IMG/VR virus record: IMGVR_UViG_3300046665_000063
Location: 1-43,797 of that record
Reading direction: 5' to 3' (one strand)
Length of the DNA stretch: 43,797 nucleotides
Source of the DNA: a virus
Notes under the pieces: model-generated
What the model was told of the DNA's origin: nothing
Seen by the model: the letters and a program-made list of their open reading frames with translations, nothing else
The model's database searches: none
Position numbers and translations under genes: made by a program
Shown: piece by piece, positions 8,767-16,582 of the stretch
Numbering within the stretch: position 1 is the stretch's first letter
Layout: every line of letters begins with the position of its first letter

Positions 8767-9003
8767 TCACTTACGTTTTGGCTGTTTGGAGCGGTTAGCC
8801 TTCCGTGAGAGGATCGTCAGATTGCTTCGGGCGTTTGAGCCACCCGTCGCGAGCATCTTGATGTGATCCACCTCTTTGCCCTTTAGGGCGGCGGCTCCCT
8901 TCTCCTTGATCATCAACCTACGGGCGCGCTTGCGCTCGATGTTGTCCTTGCGGCGATCAGGGCGGCGAGAGGCCGCGTATTCTTTTGCGTAGTCTCTCGC
9001 CAT
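8767..9003 (-). CDS. Small HNH endonuclease
   Basis: A 78-residue basic protein with the compact HNH signature: VDHIKMLATGGSNARSNLTI (residues 45-64), with the Asp46-His47 pair, Asn57, Asn61 and later Asn70 in KANRSK, the pattern seen in free-standing phage HNH nucleases. The N-terminal half is Arg/Lys-rich and may bind DNA. It sits between scaffold and capsid, together with two tRNAs, and breaks the usual gp9-gp10 adjacency, so the block looks like an insertion. It may be a homing-type element or serve in packaging; position alone does not decide. The start is ATG at 9003. Confidence 0.85.
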   Translation of the reverse strand: MARDYAKEYAASRRPDRRKDNIERKRARRLMIKEKGAAALKGKEVDHIKMLATGGSNARSNLTILSRKANRSKQPKRK

Positions 9004-9012
9004 TGGTGAGCC

Positions 9013-9879
9013 TTACATGATGCTGGAACGGTCGAGCTTCTCCATCACCTTGCGGCGGAAGGTCTCGTTCGTGTCGTAGCGAGGGTCGTTCAGGTCAGCC
9101 ATGTAGTCGTCCAGGGACTCATACGTGGTCGTCGGCGTCTTACCGCCCTTGCTGATCTGCTCAGCCGGTTCCTCGGAAGCGTTGGCTTTCACCGCAGCGT
9201 CCATGGTGGCCTTGAGACCCTTGACGGCCATGAGGACCGTCGCCTTGTTGTTGGAGTTGACCGCAGCGTCGAATGCGCCCTGCTCGTCCTCAGTGAGGTT
9301 GGCAATGGCCCAGTCGATCATCTCGCCGTAGGCGTCCTGGCCACCAGTGACCTCGTAGGCCGCGTTGGACGTGGCGTTGAGGCGGTTGGTCAGGCCTTCG
9401 ATGTAGATGTCGACCATCTCCTTCGGATAGCCAGCGGCGTCGAGCTTGGTATAGGTCTCCTCGGTCAGACCACCCTGGTCCAGGTATTCCTTGGACACGG
9501 TGCTGAGATCGAGGCCTGCCTTTTTGGTCGCTTCGTCAGCGGCCTTGCGCTCCTCTGCAGTCGGCTGGTTGGCTTCCGGCGCTTTCTCAACGGCGGTCTC
9601 CTCCTGCTTCTTGCCCGAGCCGAGCTTCTTCTCGAGTTCCTCGTGGGACTTGAGGAACGCCTCGACGGTCTTGAACTTCGCTGGGAGCCAGGACGGACGT
9701 TCGTCGTTCGAGTCCTTCGCCGGGGCATCCTTATCGGTTGATGCCTTGGCTTCCTGGCCGGGGATATCCCCGTCATCTGCTATTACGCCTTCCTCAACGA
9801 GGGCCTTGTACTGGTCTTCAATGGAGGGGCCTTTGTTGCCCTCGTCGCCGGTGTTGAGCGTGACAGTCTGTTGGGTCAT
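9013..9879 (-). CDS. Capsid assembly scaffolding protein (T7 gp9-like)
   Basis: A 288-residue very acidic, Ala/Glu/Lys-rich helical protein between the portal region and the capsid gene, as for T7 gp9 (307). Around residues 63-90 it has WLPAKFKTVEAFLKSHEELE, a motif common in gp9 relatives (a peptide about the part of the construct added to the procapsid). The basic C-terminus (FRRKVMEKLDRSSIM) fits capsid binding. It guides procapsid assembly and leaves before DNA fills the head. A clear ribosome site (GAGGATAA) precedes the ATG at 9879. Confidence 0.9.
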   Translation of the reverse strand: MTQQTVTLNTGDEGNKGPSIEDQYKALVEEGVIADDGDIPGQEAKASTDKDAPAKDSNDERPSWLPAKFKTVEAFLKSHEELEKKLGSGKKQEETAVEKAPEANQPTAEERKAADEATKKAGLDLSTVSKEYLDQGGLTEETYTKLDAAGYPKEMVDIYIEGLTNRLNATSNAAYEVTGGQDAYGEMIDWAIANLTEDEQGAFDAAVNSNNKATVLMAVKGLKATMDAAVKANASEEPAEQISKGGKTPTTTYESLDDYMADLNDPRYDTNETFRRKVMEKLDRSSIM

Positions 9880-9901
9880 TTATCCTCAGGGGGTTTGGGG
9901 T

Positions 9902-10420
9902 TTACTTGCGTTTGGTCTTCTTGCCCATGCCGTTGAGCATGGACTGAACAGCGGACTTGGCGTCCTTGTTGGCGGCACCTGCGGCGTCCCTACGGGCACC
10001 ACTGTCGACGGCCTTCTGGCCAATGCGGATGCTGCTCTTGAGGCGGTCGCCAATGCTCAGCGGCTTGACGCCAGCAAAGGCTTTCCCAGGGGTATCCCGA
10101 GGGCCAGCCTTGGCCATGTTGTACCGAGCGGTGTCGTTGCTGACCGACTTGCGGGAACTGGCGTTCGCCGGGTAGTCCTTGACGCTGGGCGTCTTCGGAG
10201 CAGCCTTGGGCTTCACCAGGGCACCCACGGTCTTCCCGGCCTGAGCGGCGCGGGTGTCGACGGATGCGGTCTTGGTCTTGTTGTCGGGACGAGGCCCAGG
10301 CACGGGACCCTTCTTGGGGGTCGCCGCAGCCATCTTGGTCGTGTAGCTCTTGCCGCCGAACGAGAAGGTCTTTTTGCCAGACTTCCTCGCGGCGTTGAAC
10401 GCTTTACCGAATGTGGACAT
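9902..10420 (-). CDS. Basic, low-complexity protein between portal and scaffold
   Basis: 172 residues, rich in Lys, Ala, Pro and Gly, starting MSTFGKAFNAARKSGKKTFS and ending GMGKKTKRK. I recognise no enzyme motif. The start overlaps the portal stop (TAATG at 10420), so the two are coupled. Basic proteins of this kind next to the portal may be minor virion or assembly proteins, but that is inference from position. Confidence 0.75.
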   Translation of the reverse strand: MSTFGKAFNAARKSGKKTFSFGGKSYTTKMAAATPKKGPVPGPRPDNKTKTASVDTRAAQAGKTVGALVKPKAAPKTPSVKDYPANASSRKSVSNDTARYNMAKAGPRDTPGKAFAGVKPLSIGDRLKSSIRIGQKAVDSGARRDAAGAANKDAKSAVQSMLNGMGKKTKRK

Positions 10421-12069
10421 TATTGGGGTCCTTGGTCTTGTGATTGGTTCGCCATGCCTTCGACAGCAGCCTTAGCGAGGTGCGGGGTTGCACCCTTGAC
10501 TGCGTCCATGGCCATCTGCGAGACCATCTGGCCTTGCTGAGCGCCTTGCATCTGCTGAGCCTGCTGAGCCTTCTGCTCGGGGGTCTTGAACAGGCCGTCG
10601 ATGTCGATTGACAGGGAGACGAATGCGCGTTCTGCGAAGTCCCTCAGGTTCATCTCGGGACCCAACTCGTTCTTGAGCGGCACGATGATTTGCGTCATGG
10701 CCGTCATGTACTTGTTGAAGTCCTGGCCGCGACCGAGAGCTTCGATGCCGGTGACGATCTTGGGCTTGGCGACGGGCTTGCCGTCAGCGCCCTTGATGGT
10801 CTCAAGGTTCGGTATCTTCTTCTCGCGGACCATGCGGTCCATGATGCGGATGACCAGCGGCAGCTGGAGTTCCTGGGCGAGCAGCGAGTAGACACCACCC
10901 AGCACCGTGTCGATGTCGGACACCATGGCCCGAATTTCTTCGGCGGTGACACGCTCGGCCTGTCGTTGGACAGACGAGTTCATCATGAAGGCGTGGGTGA
11001 GACGGCTGATCAGGTCCTGCAGGACAGTCTGCGCGACTTGGAAGTCGGCCTGCTTGTCGAACTGGAGCATCGAGACGTCGTCGGCGCGACCCGAGATAAC
11101 CTCAAGGTTCTCGGCGTTGGCGATGTCCTGGGCGCGAGTGAGGCCCACAGGATTGACCATGGGGTTCATCTTCGCCGCAGCTGCTGCACCCTCGCGGATG
11201 GAGCGTGACAGGCTCTCGACGCCGGTCAGATCACCGATGTACTCGTCGATGTAGGCGCGGCCATAGGGCTCGTCATGCAGGTAGCTCCAGCGGAGCGGCA
11301 TGATCGGCGTCTTGTCGGCCTTCCACGAACCACGCGACTTGGGGAGCTTGACGCCCTTGATCGTCTGGAACGTGTGCATACGTTCGCCTTCGCGCTCGAA
11401 CACCGTGTAGATGTCGACCTCTTTCTCCTCGACCTTGGCGGCGTCAGATGGGAGGTTGTCGCTTGGCTTGAACACGAGTGCCCTGACGTCCTCGGGGAGG
11501 ACCTCTTTGGCGACCGTTTCCTTGATGATGACGCGGAGGACGTTGCCCTCATAGTCTCGCTGGACCACGTAGCGGTCGAGCTTGTAGACACGCAGGTTGC
11601 CCTTGGGAGGCAGGTATAGGAGGACGTTGCCAGCAACGATTAGCTGCTTGATGGCTTCGACCAGTGCGGCGCGGATGCCGAGACCCTCGATCTCGTCCAT
11701 GACGGATCGCTCGATCTCATTGAGCTTCTTCTCGACGCCCGACCTCAACATGGTTGAAGCGGACAGTTCCTCGACCACCTGATCCGTGACGGACACCCGA
11801 AACATCGGGGAGTTCGCAGGAAGGATGGTCATCACCAGCTTCGCCGTCAGCGTGTTGACGCCGTGGGAACCGATGGACTGGAATGGGGTCGAGAGCCGCT
11901 GACCTGGGGCATAGCCTTCGGGCGGCATGAGAGACGGGATGGTGAGCTTCGCGTTCTCTCTGGCTCGGTCGAGGAAGTTCTGCCTTTCGCTCTCCAAACG
12001 GGAGTACATCGAGGCAATGCTGTCTTCATCCGCGACCACACCGTTGTTGGTGGGGTCAATGTTGGACAA
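10420..12069 (-). CDS. Portal (head-tail connector) protein, T7 gp8-like
   Basis: A 549-residue protein (T7 gp8 has 536). It has the typical early segment YSRLESERQNFLDRARENAK, then LTAKLVMTILPANSPMFR and a central RSIREGAAAAAKMNPMVNPV, all typical of podophage portals, and a Gln-rich C-terminus. The dodecameric ring fills the unique vertex, takes the terminase during packaging and the tail later. The start is most likely TTG at 12069, in the frame MSNIDPTNNG; no ATG is available nearby. It is the third gene behind the promoter at 12500. Confidence 0.95.
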   Translation of the reverse strand: MSNIDPTNNGVVADEDSIASMYSRLESERQNFLDRARENAKLTIPSLMPPEGYAPGQRLSTPFQSIGSHGVNTLTAKLVMTILPANSPMFRVSVTDQVVEELSASTMLRSGVEKKLNEIERSVMDEIEGLGIRAALVEAIKQLIVAGNVLLYLPPKGNLRVYKLDRYVVQRDYEGNVLRVIIKETVAKEVLPEDVRALVFKPSDNLPSDAAKVEEKEVDIYTVFEREGERMHTFQTIKGVKLPKSRGSWKADKTPIMPLRWSYLHDEPYGRAYIDEYIGDLTGVESLSRSIREGAAAAAKMNPMVNPVGLTRAQDIANAENLEVISGRADDVSMLQFDKQADFQVAQTVLQDLISRLTHAFMMNSSVQRQAERVTAEEIRAMVSDIDTVLGGVYSLLAQELQLPLVIRIMDRMVREKKIPNLETIKGADGKPVAKPKIVTGIEALGRGQDFNKYMTAMTQIIVPLKNELGPEMNLRDFAERAFVSLSIDIDGLFKTPEQKAQQAQQMQGAQQGQMVSQMAMDAVKGATPHLAKAAVEGMANQSQDQGPQ

Positions 12070-12083
12070 TGTGAAACTCGGGG

Positions 12084-12287
12084 TTAGACGGCGATGCCGC
12101 TAGGGGCCTTCTTGGTGCCAAGTCCCGCCGTGCCAATGTTGGTCTCGTTGCGGTACTTCTTGGTGCCAATGGCCAGGGTGTTCGATTTGGTGGGCTCTGC
12201 AGCCGTCTTCTTGTCGGGAGCCGACTGGGTCAGCATCTCCGGGGGCGCAGCCGGAGGGGCTACCTCGGGCGTGTCAGCGAAGCACAT
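12084..12287 (-). CDS. Small Pro/Ala-rich virion-type protein (gp7.3-like position)
   Basis: 67 residues beginning MCFADTPEVAPPAAPPEMLT and ending with GLGTKKAPSGIAV. Short MCF-starting proline-rich proteins directly before the portal gene are common in T7-like phages, some of them tail or host-range related like T7 gp7.3. I see no domain. The start is ATG at 12287, 3 bases after the preceding gene. Confidence 0.7.
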   Translation of the reverse strand: MCFADTPEVAPPAAPPEMLTQSAPDKKTAAEPTKSNTLAIGTKKYRNETNIGTAGLGTKKAPSGIAV

Positions 12288-12290
12288 GGG

Positions 12291-12479
12291 CTATCCTTGG
12301 GATTGTCGTAGAGCGGCAGCAGTGAGGACGTCGATGACGTCTTGCGCTCCCTGGTACCGATAGAGTTGTTCGATCCCTTTGACGTTCTTGAAGCCCGCGA
12401 GCGGGAACTTGGTCTGGAGGAATCTTAGGAGTTCCTCGGAAACTTGAGGGTCTTGATCGTTCTGGAAGATTTGGTTCAT
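12291..12479 (-). CDS. Small protein, first gene behind the late promoter
   Basis: 62 residues, MNQIFQNDQDPQVSEELLRF onward, predicted helical, no recognised family. It begins about 20 bases after the predicted transcription start of the promoter at 12500-12520 and so should be the first product of the virion operon. The short leader carries AAGAAG upstream of the ATG. Confidence 0.7.
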   Translation of the reverse strand: MNQIFQNDQDPQVSEELLRFLQTKFPLAGFKNVKGIEQLYRYQGAQDVIDVLTAAALRQSQG

Positions 12480-12499
12480 CCGAAATTCTTCTTTCGTAT

Positions 12500-12520
12500 C
12501 TCAGTATGGGCACCTAATTG
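12500..12520 (-). promoter_or_regulatory. Phage RNA polymerase promoter, late operon
   Basis: On the minus strand the sequence is AATTAGGTGCCCATACTGAG. Near-identical copies lie at 24595-24613 and 33395-33415. It aligns with the SP6 promoter (ATTTAGGTGACACTATAGAA): shared TTAGGTG, C, TA and the +1 G. The predicted start is the G of ACTG. It lies directly after the terminator at 12521-12545 and before the portal block, so it isolates virion transcription from the replication genes. Confidence 0.85.
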
Positions 12521-12545
12521 AAAAAGGGGACCCGAAGGCCCCCTT
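12521..12545 (-). terminator. Intrinsic terminator ending the DNA metabolism operon
   Basis: A 9-bp stem AAGGGGGCC/GGTCCCCTT closed by a TTCG tetraloop is followed by TTTTTC on the minus strand. It begins 2 bases after the stop of the DUF3310 gene and abuts the promoter at 12500-12520. Confidence 0.9.
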
Positions 12546-12547
12546 AG

Positions 12548-12931
12548 TTATTTCTGCAGCTTTTCCCGCTCGAACTCGATCAGAAGTTCTGTGCAGTGAA
12601 TGGCCTTTTCCAGGTCTTCAATGCCGCCCTTCTCACGGAACCGCGAGACATACTTGATGATCGTGTGCTGACAGGCGTCGAGACCATTGACCATCGAGTA
12701 GGTCATTGGCTGGATCGGCATGTCCTTGTAGTGACTTCCGCCGATTTGGGTGTCCAAGGCGGGAGCCTTCGGAGCCTCGTTGAACGGCTGGCGCTGCGGG
12801 ATGATCGGCCCAGGGCCTTCGTCACGGATGCGGTCCTTCTCGACCCGCCAGTGTTTGCACTGGAGGAGATCGGCTACGGACACGCGGTCACAGGGATGTT
12901 GGGTGGTTTCGTTGCAGACCGGGCAGGTCAC
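12548..12931 (-). CDS. DUF3310-domain protein
   Basis: With a GTG start at 12931 (overlapping the exonuclease stop as GTGA) this is 127 residues. The N-terminus has a CPVC pair and two more cysteines (14 and 25) that could bind zinc. Residues about 64-120 are the DUF3310 domain: GGSHYKDMPIQPMTY, then IIKYVSRFREKGGIEDLEKA. This helical domain is common in phages and is often annotated as a nucleotide kinase-like or SaV-like protein; its function is not established. It is the last gene of the replication block before the terminator. An upstream in-frame extension to 13072 would overlap the exonuclease by 140 bases and is unlikely. Confidence 0.85.
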   Translation of the reverse strand: MTCPVCNETTQHPCDRVSVADLLQCKHWRVEKDRIRDEGPGPIIPQRQPFNEAPKAPALDTQIGGSHYKDMPIQPMTYSMVNGLDACQHTIIKYVSRFREKGGIEDLEKAIHCTELLIEFEREKLQK

Positions 12932-13743
12932 TTCTGGGAATGGGGTACCCAAAGTTTGATCACTCCGTTTTCGTAATCCTCGGCGCGGAGGATTTTGGCG
13001 AGACGTGCTTGGCGCAGCGCCTCGGCAGGCTTGAGCCCGGCTCTCCGGTAGTAGGACAGCACGGTCTTCCATGGGGTCTCAGCGGGGACCTCGACCCACC
13101 GGGTCTCGACCTCTCCCTTGCGGGGGCCGCGTTTGAGGGTGTGTTCCTCGGGCCAGAGTTTGGTGCCGCCCTGGAGTGCCTTGAGGGCGCTCTCCTTGCC
13201 GACGCCAGGGCAACCCGAGTAGCCGTCGACCGGATCACCGGCCAACGTCTGGTACATGTGGAAGGCGTCAGCCTCCTCCAGGGAGATCGTGATGATCTCG
13301 TCGTCGCGGAGGTGGAACCCAGGAACCTGCTTGAGGTCCTTGTCGAGGGACCAGATGCAAGTCGTGCCGGGCTCAGCGCTGGTCTGCGTGATGCCGAGCG
13401 TGTCGTCGGCCTCCAGCGTGGGGATGCGGACAAACGGGTAGAGCCGCTCGATCTCCTCGACCACCGCCCAATAGGCCAGTGGCTTGCGGGAGGACTTACG
13501 GTTCGACTTGTAGTCTGGCTCGACGAGTTCCTTGCGCCAGTTCACCTCGGGGTCCGAGAAGTGGAACTCGATGTCGTCGGTGCCTGCGATGTCCGTCAGG
13601 TCCTCAAGGGTTCCCTGCAGGACGCCCCAGGCGTCGTTGAAGTCGGAAAACAAGATGTGGTAGCGGTCGAGAAAGCGCGTGTCCTTCTCGACGGCCACGG
13701 TCGACCGGTGGACGATCATGTCCCCGTCAATCAGCAGCTTCAT
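12928..13743 (-). CDS. 5'-3' exonuclease (FEN type, T7 gp6-like)
   Basis: 271 residues from ATG at 13743. Motifs of the FEN/PIN-like nuclease fold are clear: LIDGDMIVHR near the N-terminus, LEADDTLGI, WSLDKDLKQVPG and the helix-hairpin-helix region GDPVDGYSGCPGVGKESA. The conserved acids bind the metal ions. The family removes RNA primers and degrades host DNA during replication. The gene follows DNA polymerase as gene 6 follows gene 5 in T7. It overlaps the small gene before it by 17 bases. A longer ORF to 13818 adds 25 residues without a family match and was not used. Confidence 0.95.
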   Translation of the reverse strand: MKLLIDGDMIVHRSTVAVEKDTRFLDRYHILFSDFNDAWGVLQGTLEDLTDIAGTDDIEFHFSDPEVNWRKELVEPDYKSNRKSSRKPLAYWAVVEEIERLYPFVRIPTLEADDTLGITQTSAEPGTTCIWSLDKDLKQVPGFHLRDDEIITISLEEADAFHMYQTLAGDPVDGYSGCPGVGKESALKALQGGTKLWPEEHTLKRGPRKGEVETRWVEVPAETPWKTVLSYYRRAGLKPAEALRQARLAKILRAEDYENGVIKLWVPHSQK

Positions 13744-13900
13744 CAGCACTCCAGATGGTTTTGATAGAGACCCGCTTGATGCAGACCGTGGTCCGACGCA
13801 GGTAATAGTTTTCTTCAACCTCGGTGATCGCCTTGGCGGCGGTCGGTGCCGTCAGAAGCTGTCGGCGGTTGAACTTGTCGTAGGCGTAGAACTCAGACAT
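13727..13900 (-). CDS. Small protein between DNA polymerase and exonuclease
   Basis: 57 residues, beginning MSEFYAYDKFNRRQLLTAPT, overlapping the polymerase stop as TGATG and the exonuclease start by 17 bases. I do not recognise a family. The tight overlap on both sides supports a real coupled gene, while the same frame extended upstream would lie entirely within the polymerase gene. Confidence 0.65.
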   Translation of the reverse strand: MSEFYAYDKFNRRQLLTAPTAAKAITEVEENYYLRRTTVCIKRVSIKTIWSADEAAD

Positions 13901-15837
13901 CAGTGGCAGTCCTTCCAGTTGTTGCCGATCTTGTATTCGCCCGTCAGGGGCACCCGGAGGTTGAGCATCTGCCCTGCCCTCTCGATGGCCTGGACGCAGA
14001 GGTCGCCCACGATTGACTTGTGGACGCGGACGGTCTCGCCCTTGTCGTTGACGGTGTCGAAGCTCTCGTCGAGCGAGGGGTCGATCTCCATCTGCAGTTC
14101 GTCGTGGACCCATGCCATGATGCGGACCTTCGTCTGGTAGAGGTTGTGTTCTTTGAGGAGCTTCACGAACTCGATGATCCAGAGCTTGCACATGACGGCA
14201 CCGGCTGATTGGAGCAGCAGGTTGAGCGCCGAGTGCGGGGAGCGGGAGAACAGGATGCGACCGTCAAGGCCCCTGAGGGACTTGGTCTGCTCGACCTTTT
14301 TCTTGATGCCGTCGATCAGCGCCTTGAGAGCCGGGAGGCCCTTCATGACGTTGCGCTTGAGCTTGCGCCCGAGCTTGTCGTCACCACCAGCGATGAGGCC
14401 GAGGAGAGCCAGACCGGAGCCGTATAGGAACGCGTAGAACCACCGCTTCGCGATGGAACGTGACGAGAGCCCAGCGGCCTTCTGGTTCTTGGTGTGGACG
14501 TCGCCGTTGACCACTTCGTTCGCGTACTCGCCGTCGTCGTGGCGGTACATGAAGTGGCCGAGCATCCGCAGTTCCAGACCGGACACGTCGCAGCCAAGCT
14601 GTTTCCAGCCCAACCTGCGCTTTGCCGTGGTCGGCTCGAAGCACTCGCGGCACTCAGGTCCGAACTCCTTGTCGCAGGAGGGAACCTGACCGACGTTGAA
14701 GTTCGAGTGCGAGGCGCGGCCAGAGACCGTGCCGCCCGTGTTCGTCGAGGTGTAGACGTTGCCGTCAGGCTTGACAGCCGACAGCCAGGCCTGATCGCCC
14801 TCCGCTATCTGCCCGATCCGTTTCTGGATCATCTTGTAGCGGTAGAGTTCCTTGGCCTCCGGGTACGGGAGGTCTTCCAGAACCGTTTCGTCGAGCTTGG
14901 GTTTCCCTGACGGCGTAAGCTCGATGGGCTTCCACCCGTAGAGCTTGATGAACCGGTCAGCGATCTGGTCGTTGCTGTTCGGGTTGAAGACGTTCAGCTT
15001 GATCTTCTGGATCGAGCATCCCGCCATGTAGCCGAACTTCGCGTTGTCCTTCTTGGGGGTCCACGGCTTGCCGTCGCGGACATACCAGGGCTTGAAGATC
15101 GACCTCAGGCTCTCGGCCAGTTCGGCGCGGAGGACCTGCAGCTGGTGGAGGAGCTTCTCGGCCTTCTCGACGTTGAAGCCGAAGCCGTTGCGTTCCATCT
15201 GAGCGATGATGAAGCAGACGCCCATCTCGATCTCGATGGCCTGCTGGCTCGGGTTCTTCGAGAGGATTTTGCGGTAGAAGGCCTCGGTGACCTCGACGTC
15301 CTGGCCGCAATACTCATGCATCTCAGGGGACCACTCGGCCCACACGAGACGCATGATTTCCTTCTCGTCCTTCTTGAGGTCGAGCCCCCTCTCCTCAGCG
15401 ATCTCTGCCGCCTTGTTCTTCGAGTAGTCGCCCTTCCAGAGACCCAGCCGGTGGCCCCACGCTTCGAGCGAGTGCCAGCCGACGAGGTTCGGTAGGAGGG
15501 TTGTCCGGTTGGCCCTGATGTTCGCCATGTCGGCGTCCACGAGGTTCGTCCAGATCATGCGGGAGGCAACGACCGTGTCGAAGACCTTGGTCTCGTCAAC
15601 GACGAACCATGGGTAGAGCTTCTGGATTGCCGGGATGTCGAACTTGATGATGTTGTGACCGACTATAAAGTCTGCCTCCATCAGAATGCGGAGGCCGTCA
15701 GCTATGGGGCGGTGCCCCGGTTGATCAGCGAAGTGGAGACGCTCGCCGGTATTGAAGTCTTTGAGCCAGATGCAGTGGAGCTTGGTGATGGTGTCTAGTA
15801 GGCCATCACCTTCAATGTCGAAGGTGTAAATCGCCAA
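13900..15837 (-). CDS. DNA polymerase (family A, T7 gp5-like)
   Basis: 645 residues from a TTG start at 15837 with AGGA 6 bases upstream; T7 gp5 has 704. The 3'-5' exonuclease domain is present (Asp7 and Glu9 in FDIEGDGLL, then GHNIIKFD). The polymerase domain has motif A CDVSGLELRMLGHFM, motif B KRWFYAFLYGSG and motif C WVHDE. It replicates phage DNA, in T7 with host thioredoxin as clamp. Whether thioredoxin is used here cannot be read from sequence alone. The ATG at 15876 would add 13 residues and overlap the upstream gene, and it does not match the family N-terminus. Confidence 0.97.
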   Translation of the reverse strand: MAIYTFDIEGDGLLDTITKLHCIWLKDFNTGERLHFADQPGHRPIADGLRILMEADFIVGHNIIKFDIPAIQKLYPWFVVDETKVFDTVVASRMIWTNLVDADMANIRANRTTLLPNLVGWHSLEAWGHRLGLWKGDYSKNKAAEIAEERGLDLKKDEKEIMRLVWAEWSPEMHEYCGQDVEVTEAFYRKILSKNPSQQAIEIEMGVCFIIAQMERNGFGFNVEKAEKLLHQLQVLRAELAESLRSIFKPWYVRDGKPWTPKKDNAKFGYMAGCSIQKIKLNVFNPNSNDQIADRFIKLYGWKPIELTPSGKPKLDETVLEDLPYPEAKELYRYKMIQKRIGQIAEGDQAWLSAVKPDGNVYTSTNTGGTVSGRASHSNFNVGQVPSCDKEFGPECRECFEPTTAKRRLGWKQLGCDVSGLELRMLGHFMYRHDDGEYANEVVNGDVHTKNQKAAGLSSRSIAKRWFYAFLYGSGLALLGLIAGGDDKLGRKLKRNVMKGLPALKALIDGIKKKVEQTKSLRGLDGRILFSRSPHSALNLLLQSAGAVMCKLWIIEFVKLLKEHNLYQTKVRIMAWVHDELQMEIDPSLDESFDTVNDKGETVRVHKSIVGDLCVQAIERAGQMLNLRVPLTGEYKIGNNWKDCH

Positions 15838-15848
15838 AATTGATCCTG

Positions 15849-16349
15849 TTAGTTGGGGGTACGGACCCCCTTGCACAGGGGCATCAAGTCGAGCAGCTGC
15901 TTGCCTTCGAGGTAGACGAGGTCAGCCTGCAGACCACCGTGAGCGGTGAGCCAGCGTCGGATTTTCTTGGGGTACTTCTTGAAGAACTCAGCGTTGTAGG
16001 CGTCGTTGAACACCTTCTTCCCGTCCTCGATGTAGAAGGGCTTGTGGAAGCCCAGCTTGGTCGTCGGGTAGACGCAGGCCTTCGGCAGATCAGTGAACAG
16101 GGTGCAAGCGGAGTCGCACTCTCCCACGATCTTGAGGGTCAGGTTCTGCTTGCGGAGTATCTCGCGAACCGCCAGGAAGTCCTCAACGTAGCCGCCTGGG
16201 CTGTTGATGATGTACCCGACCGTGTGGTTCTTGGTGTAGATGATCTCGGGGGCATTGCTCTCCGACCGCGCGTGGGTGGTCCAGAGGAGCGTGAGGATGA
16301 CCACGGCAAACGCCGCGATCATCGCCATGGTGTGGTCGAGCCGCCTCAT
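15849..16349 (-). CDS. Membrane-anchored ClpP-like serine protease
   Basis: 166 residues. Residues 8-24 are a hydrophobic membrane or signal segment (AMIAAFAVVILTLLW). The rest has the ClpP/crotonase pattern: INSPGG (48-53, oxyanion loop), a Ser80 nucleophile in GECDSACTLF and His102 in LGFHKPF. These resemble bacterial periplasmic ClpP-like proteins rather than cytosolic ClpP, since the domain would face the periplasm. Such a gene within the replication operon is unexpected; the target is unknown. It overlaps the upstream gene as ATGA and ends 12 bases before DNA polymerase. Protease activity is inferred from the motifs. Confidence 0.75.
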   Translation of the reverse strand: MRRLDHTMAMIAAFAVVILTLLWTTHARSESNAPEIIYTKNHTVGYIINSPGGYVEDFLAVREILRKQNLTLKIVGECDSACTLFTDLPKACVYPTTKLGFHKPFYIEDGKKVFNDAYNAEFFKKYPKKIRRWLTAHGGLQADLVYLEGKQLLDLMPLCKGVRTPN

Positions 16350-16582
16350 ACGCGGCCCTGCAGTTTTTCGAGGCGGGCCTGAACCTGCTCGAACTGCGAC
16401 CGCCAGAACGAAGTTTCCACCTCGTGCTTGGCGATCATCTTCCGGTAGCTGTCACGCTCCTCCATCTGCGAGATGGCCATTTCGGCCACCTGCTTCTCGA
16501 AGTCGCGGATCAGGCTGCGAACTGCCTTTTTCTCGTGCGCCTCGTCGAAGACGCTCAAGAGTGCCTTCGCGACGGGGCTCAT
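16346..16582 (-). CDS. Small coiled-coil protein
   Basis: 78 residues, strongly charged and helical, with heptad-like spacing in the second half (EVETSFWRSQFEQVQARLEK). No known domain is evident. It overlaps both neighbours by ATGA, so it belongs to the coupled run between primase-helicase and DNA polymerase. A structural or protein-binding role is only a guess. Confidence 0.7.
   Translation of the reverse strand: MSPVAKALLSVFDEAHEKKAVRSLIRDFEKQVAEMAISQMEERDSYRKMIAKHEVETSFWRSQFEQVQARLEKLQGRV

Noticed and set aside
671-14280. Enrichment of CCTNAGG sites
   Set aside because: Many copies are visible, but a rough expectation at this base composition is already about 14, so the excess is not convincing without a count.
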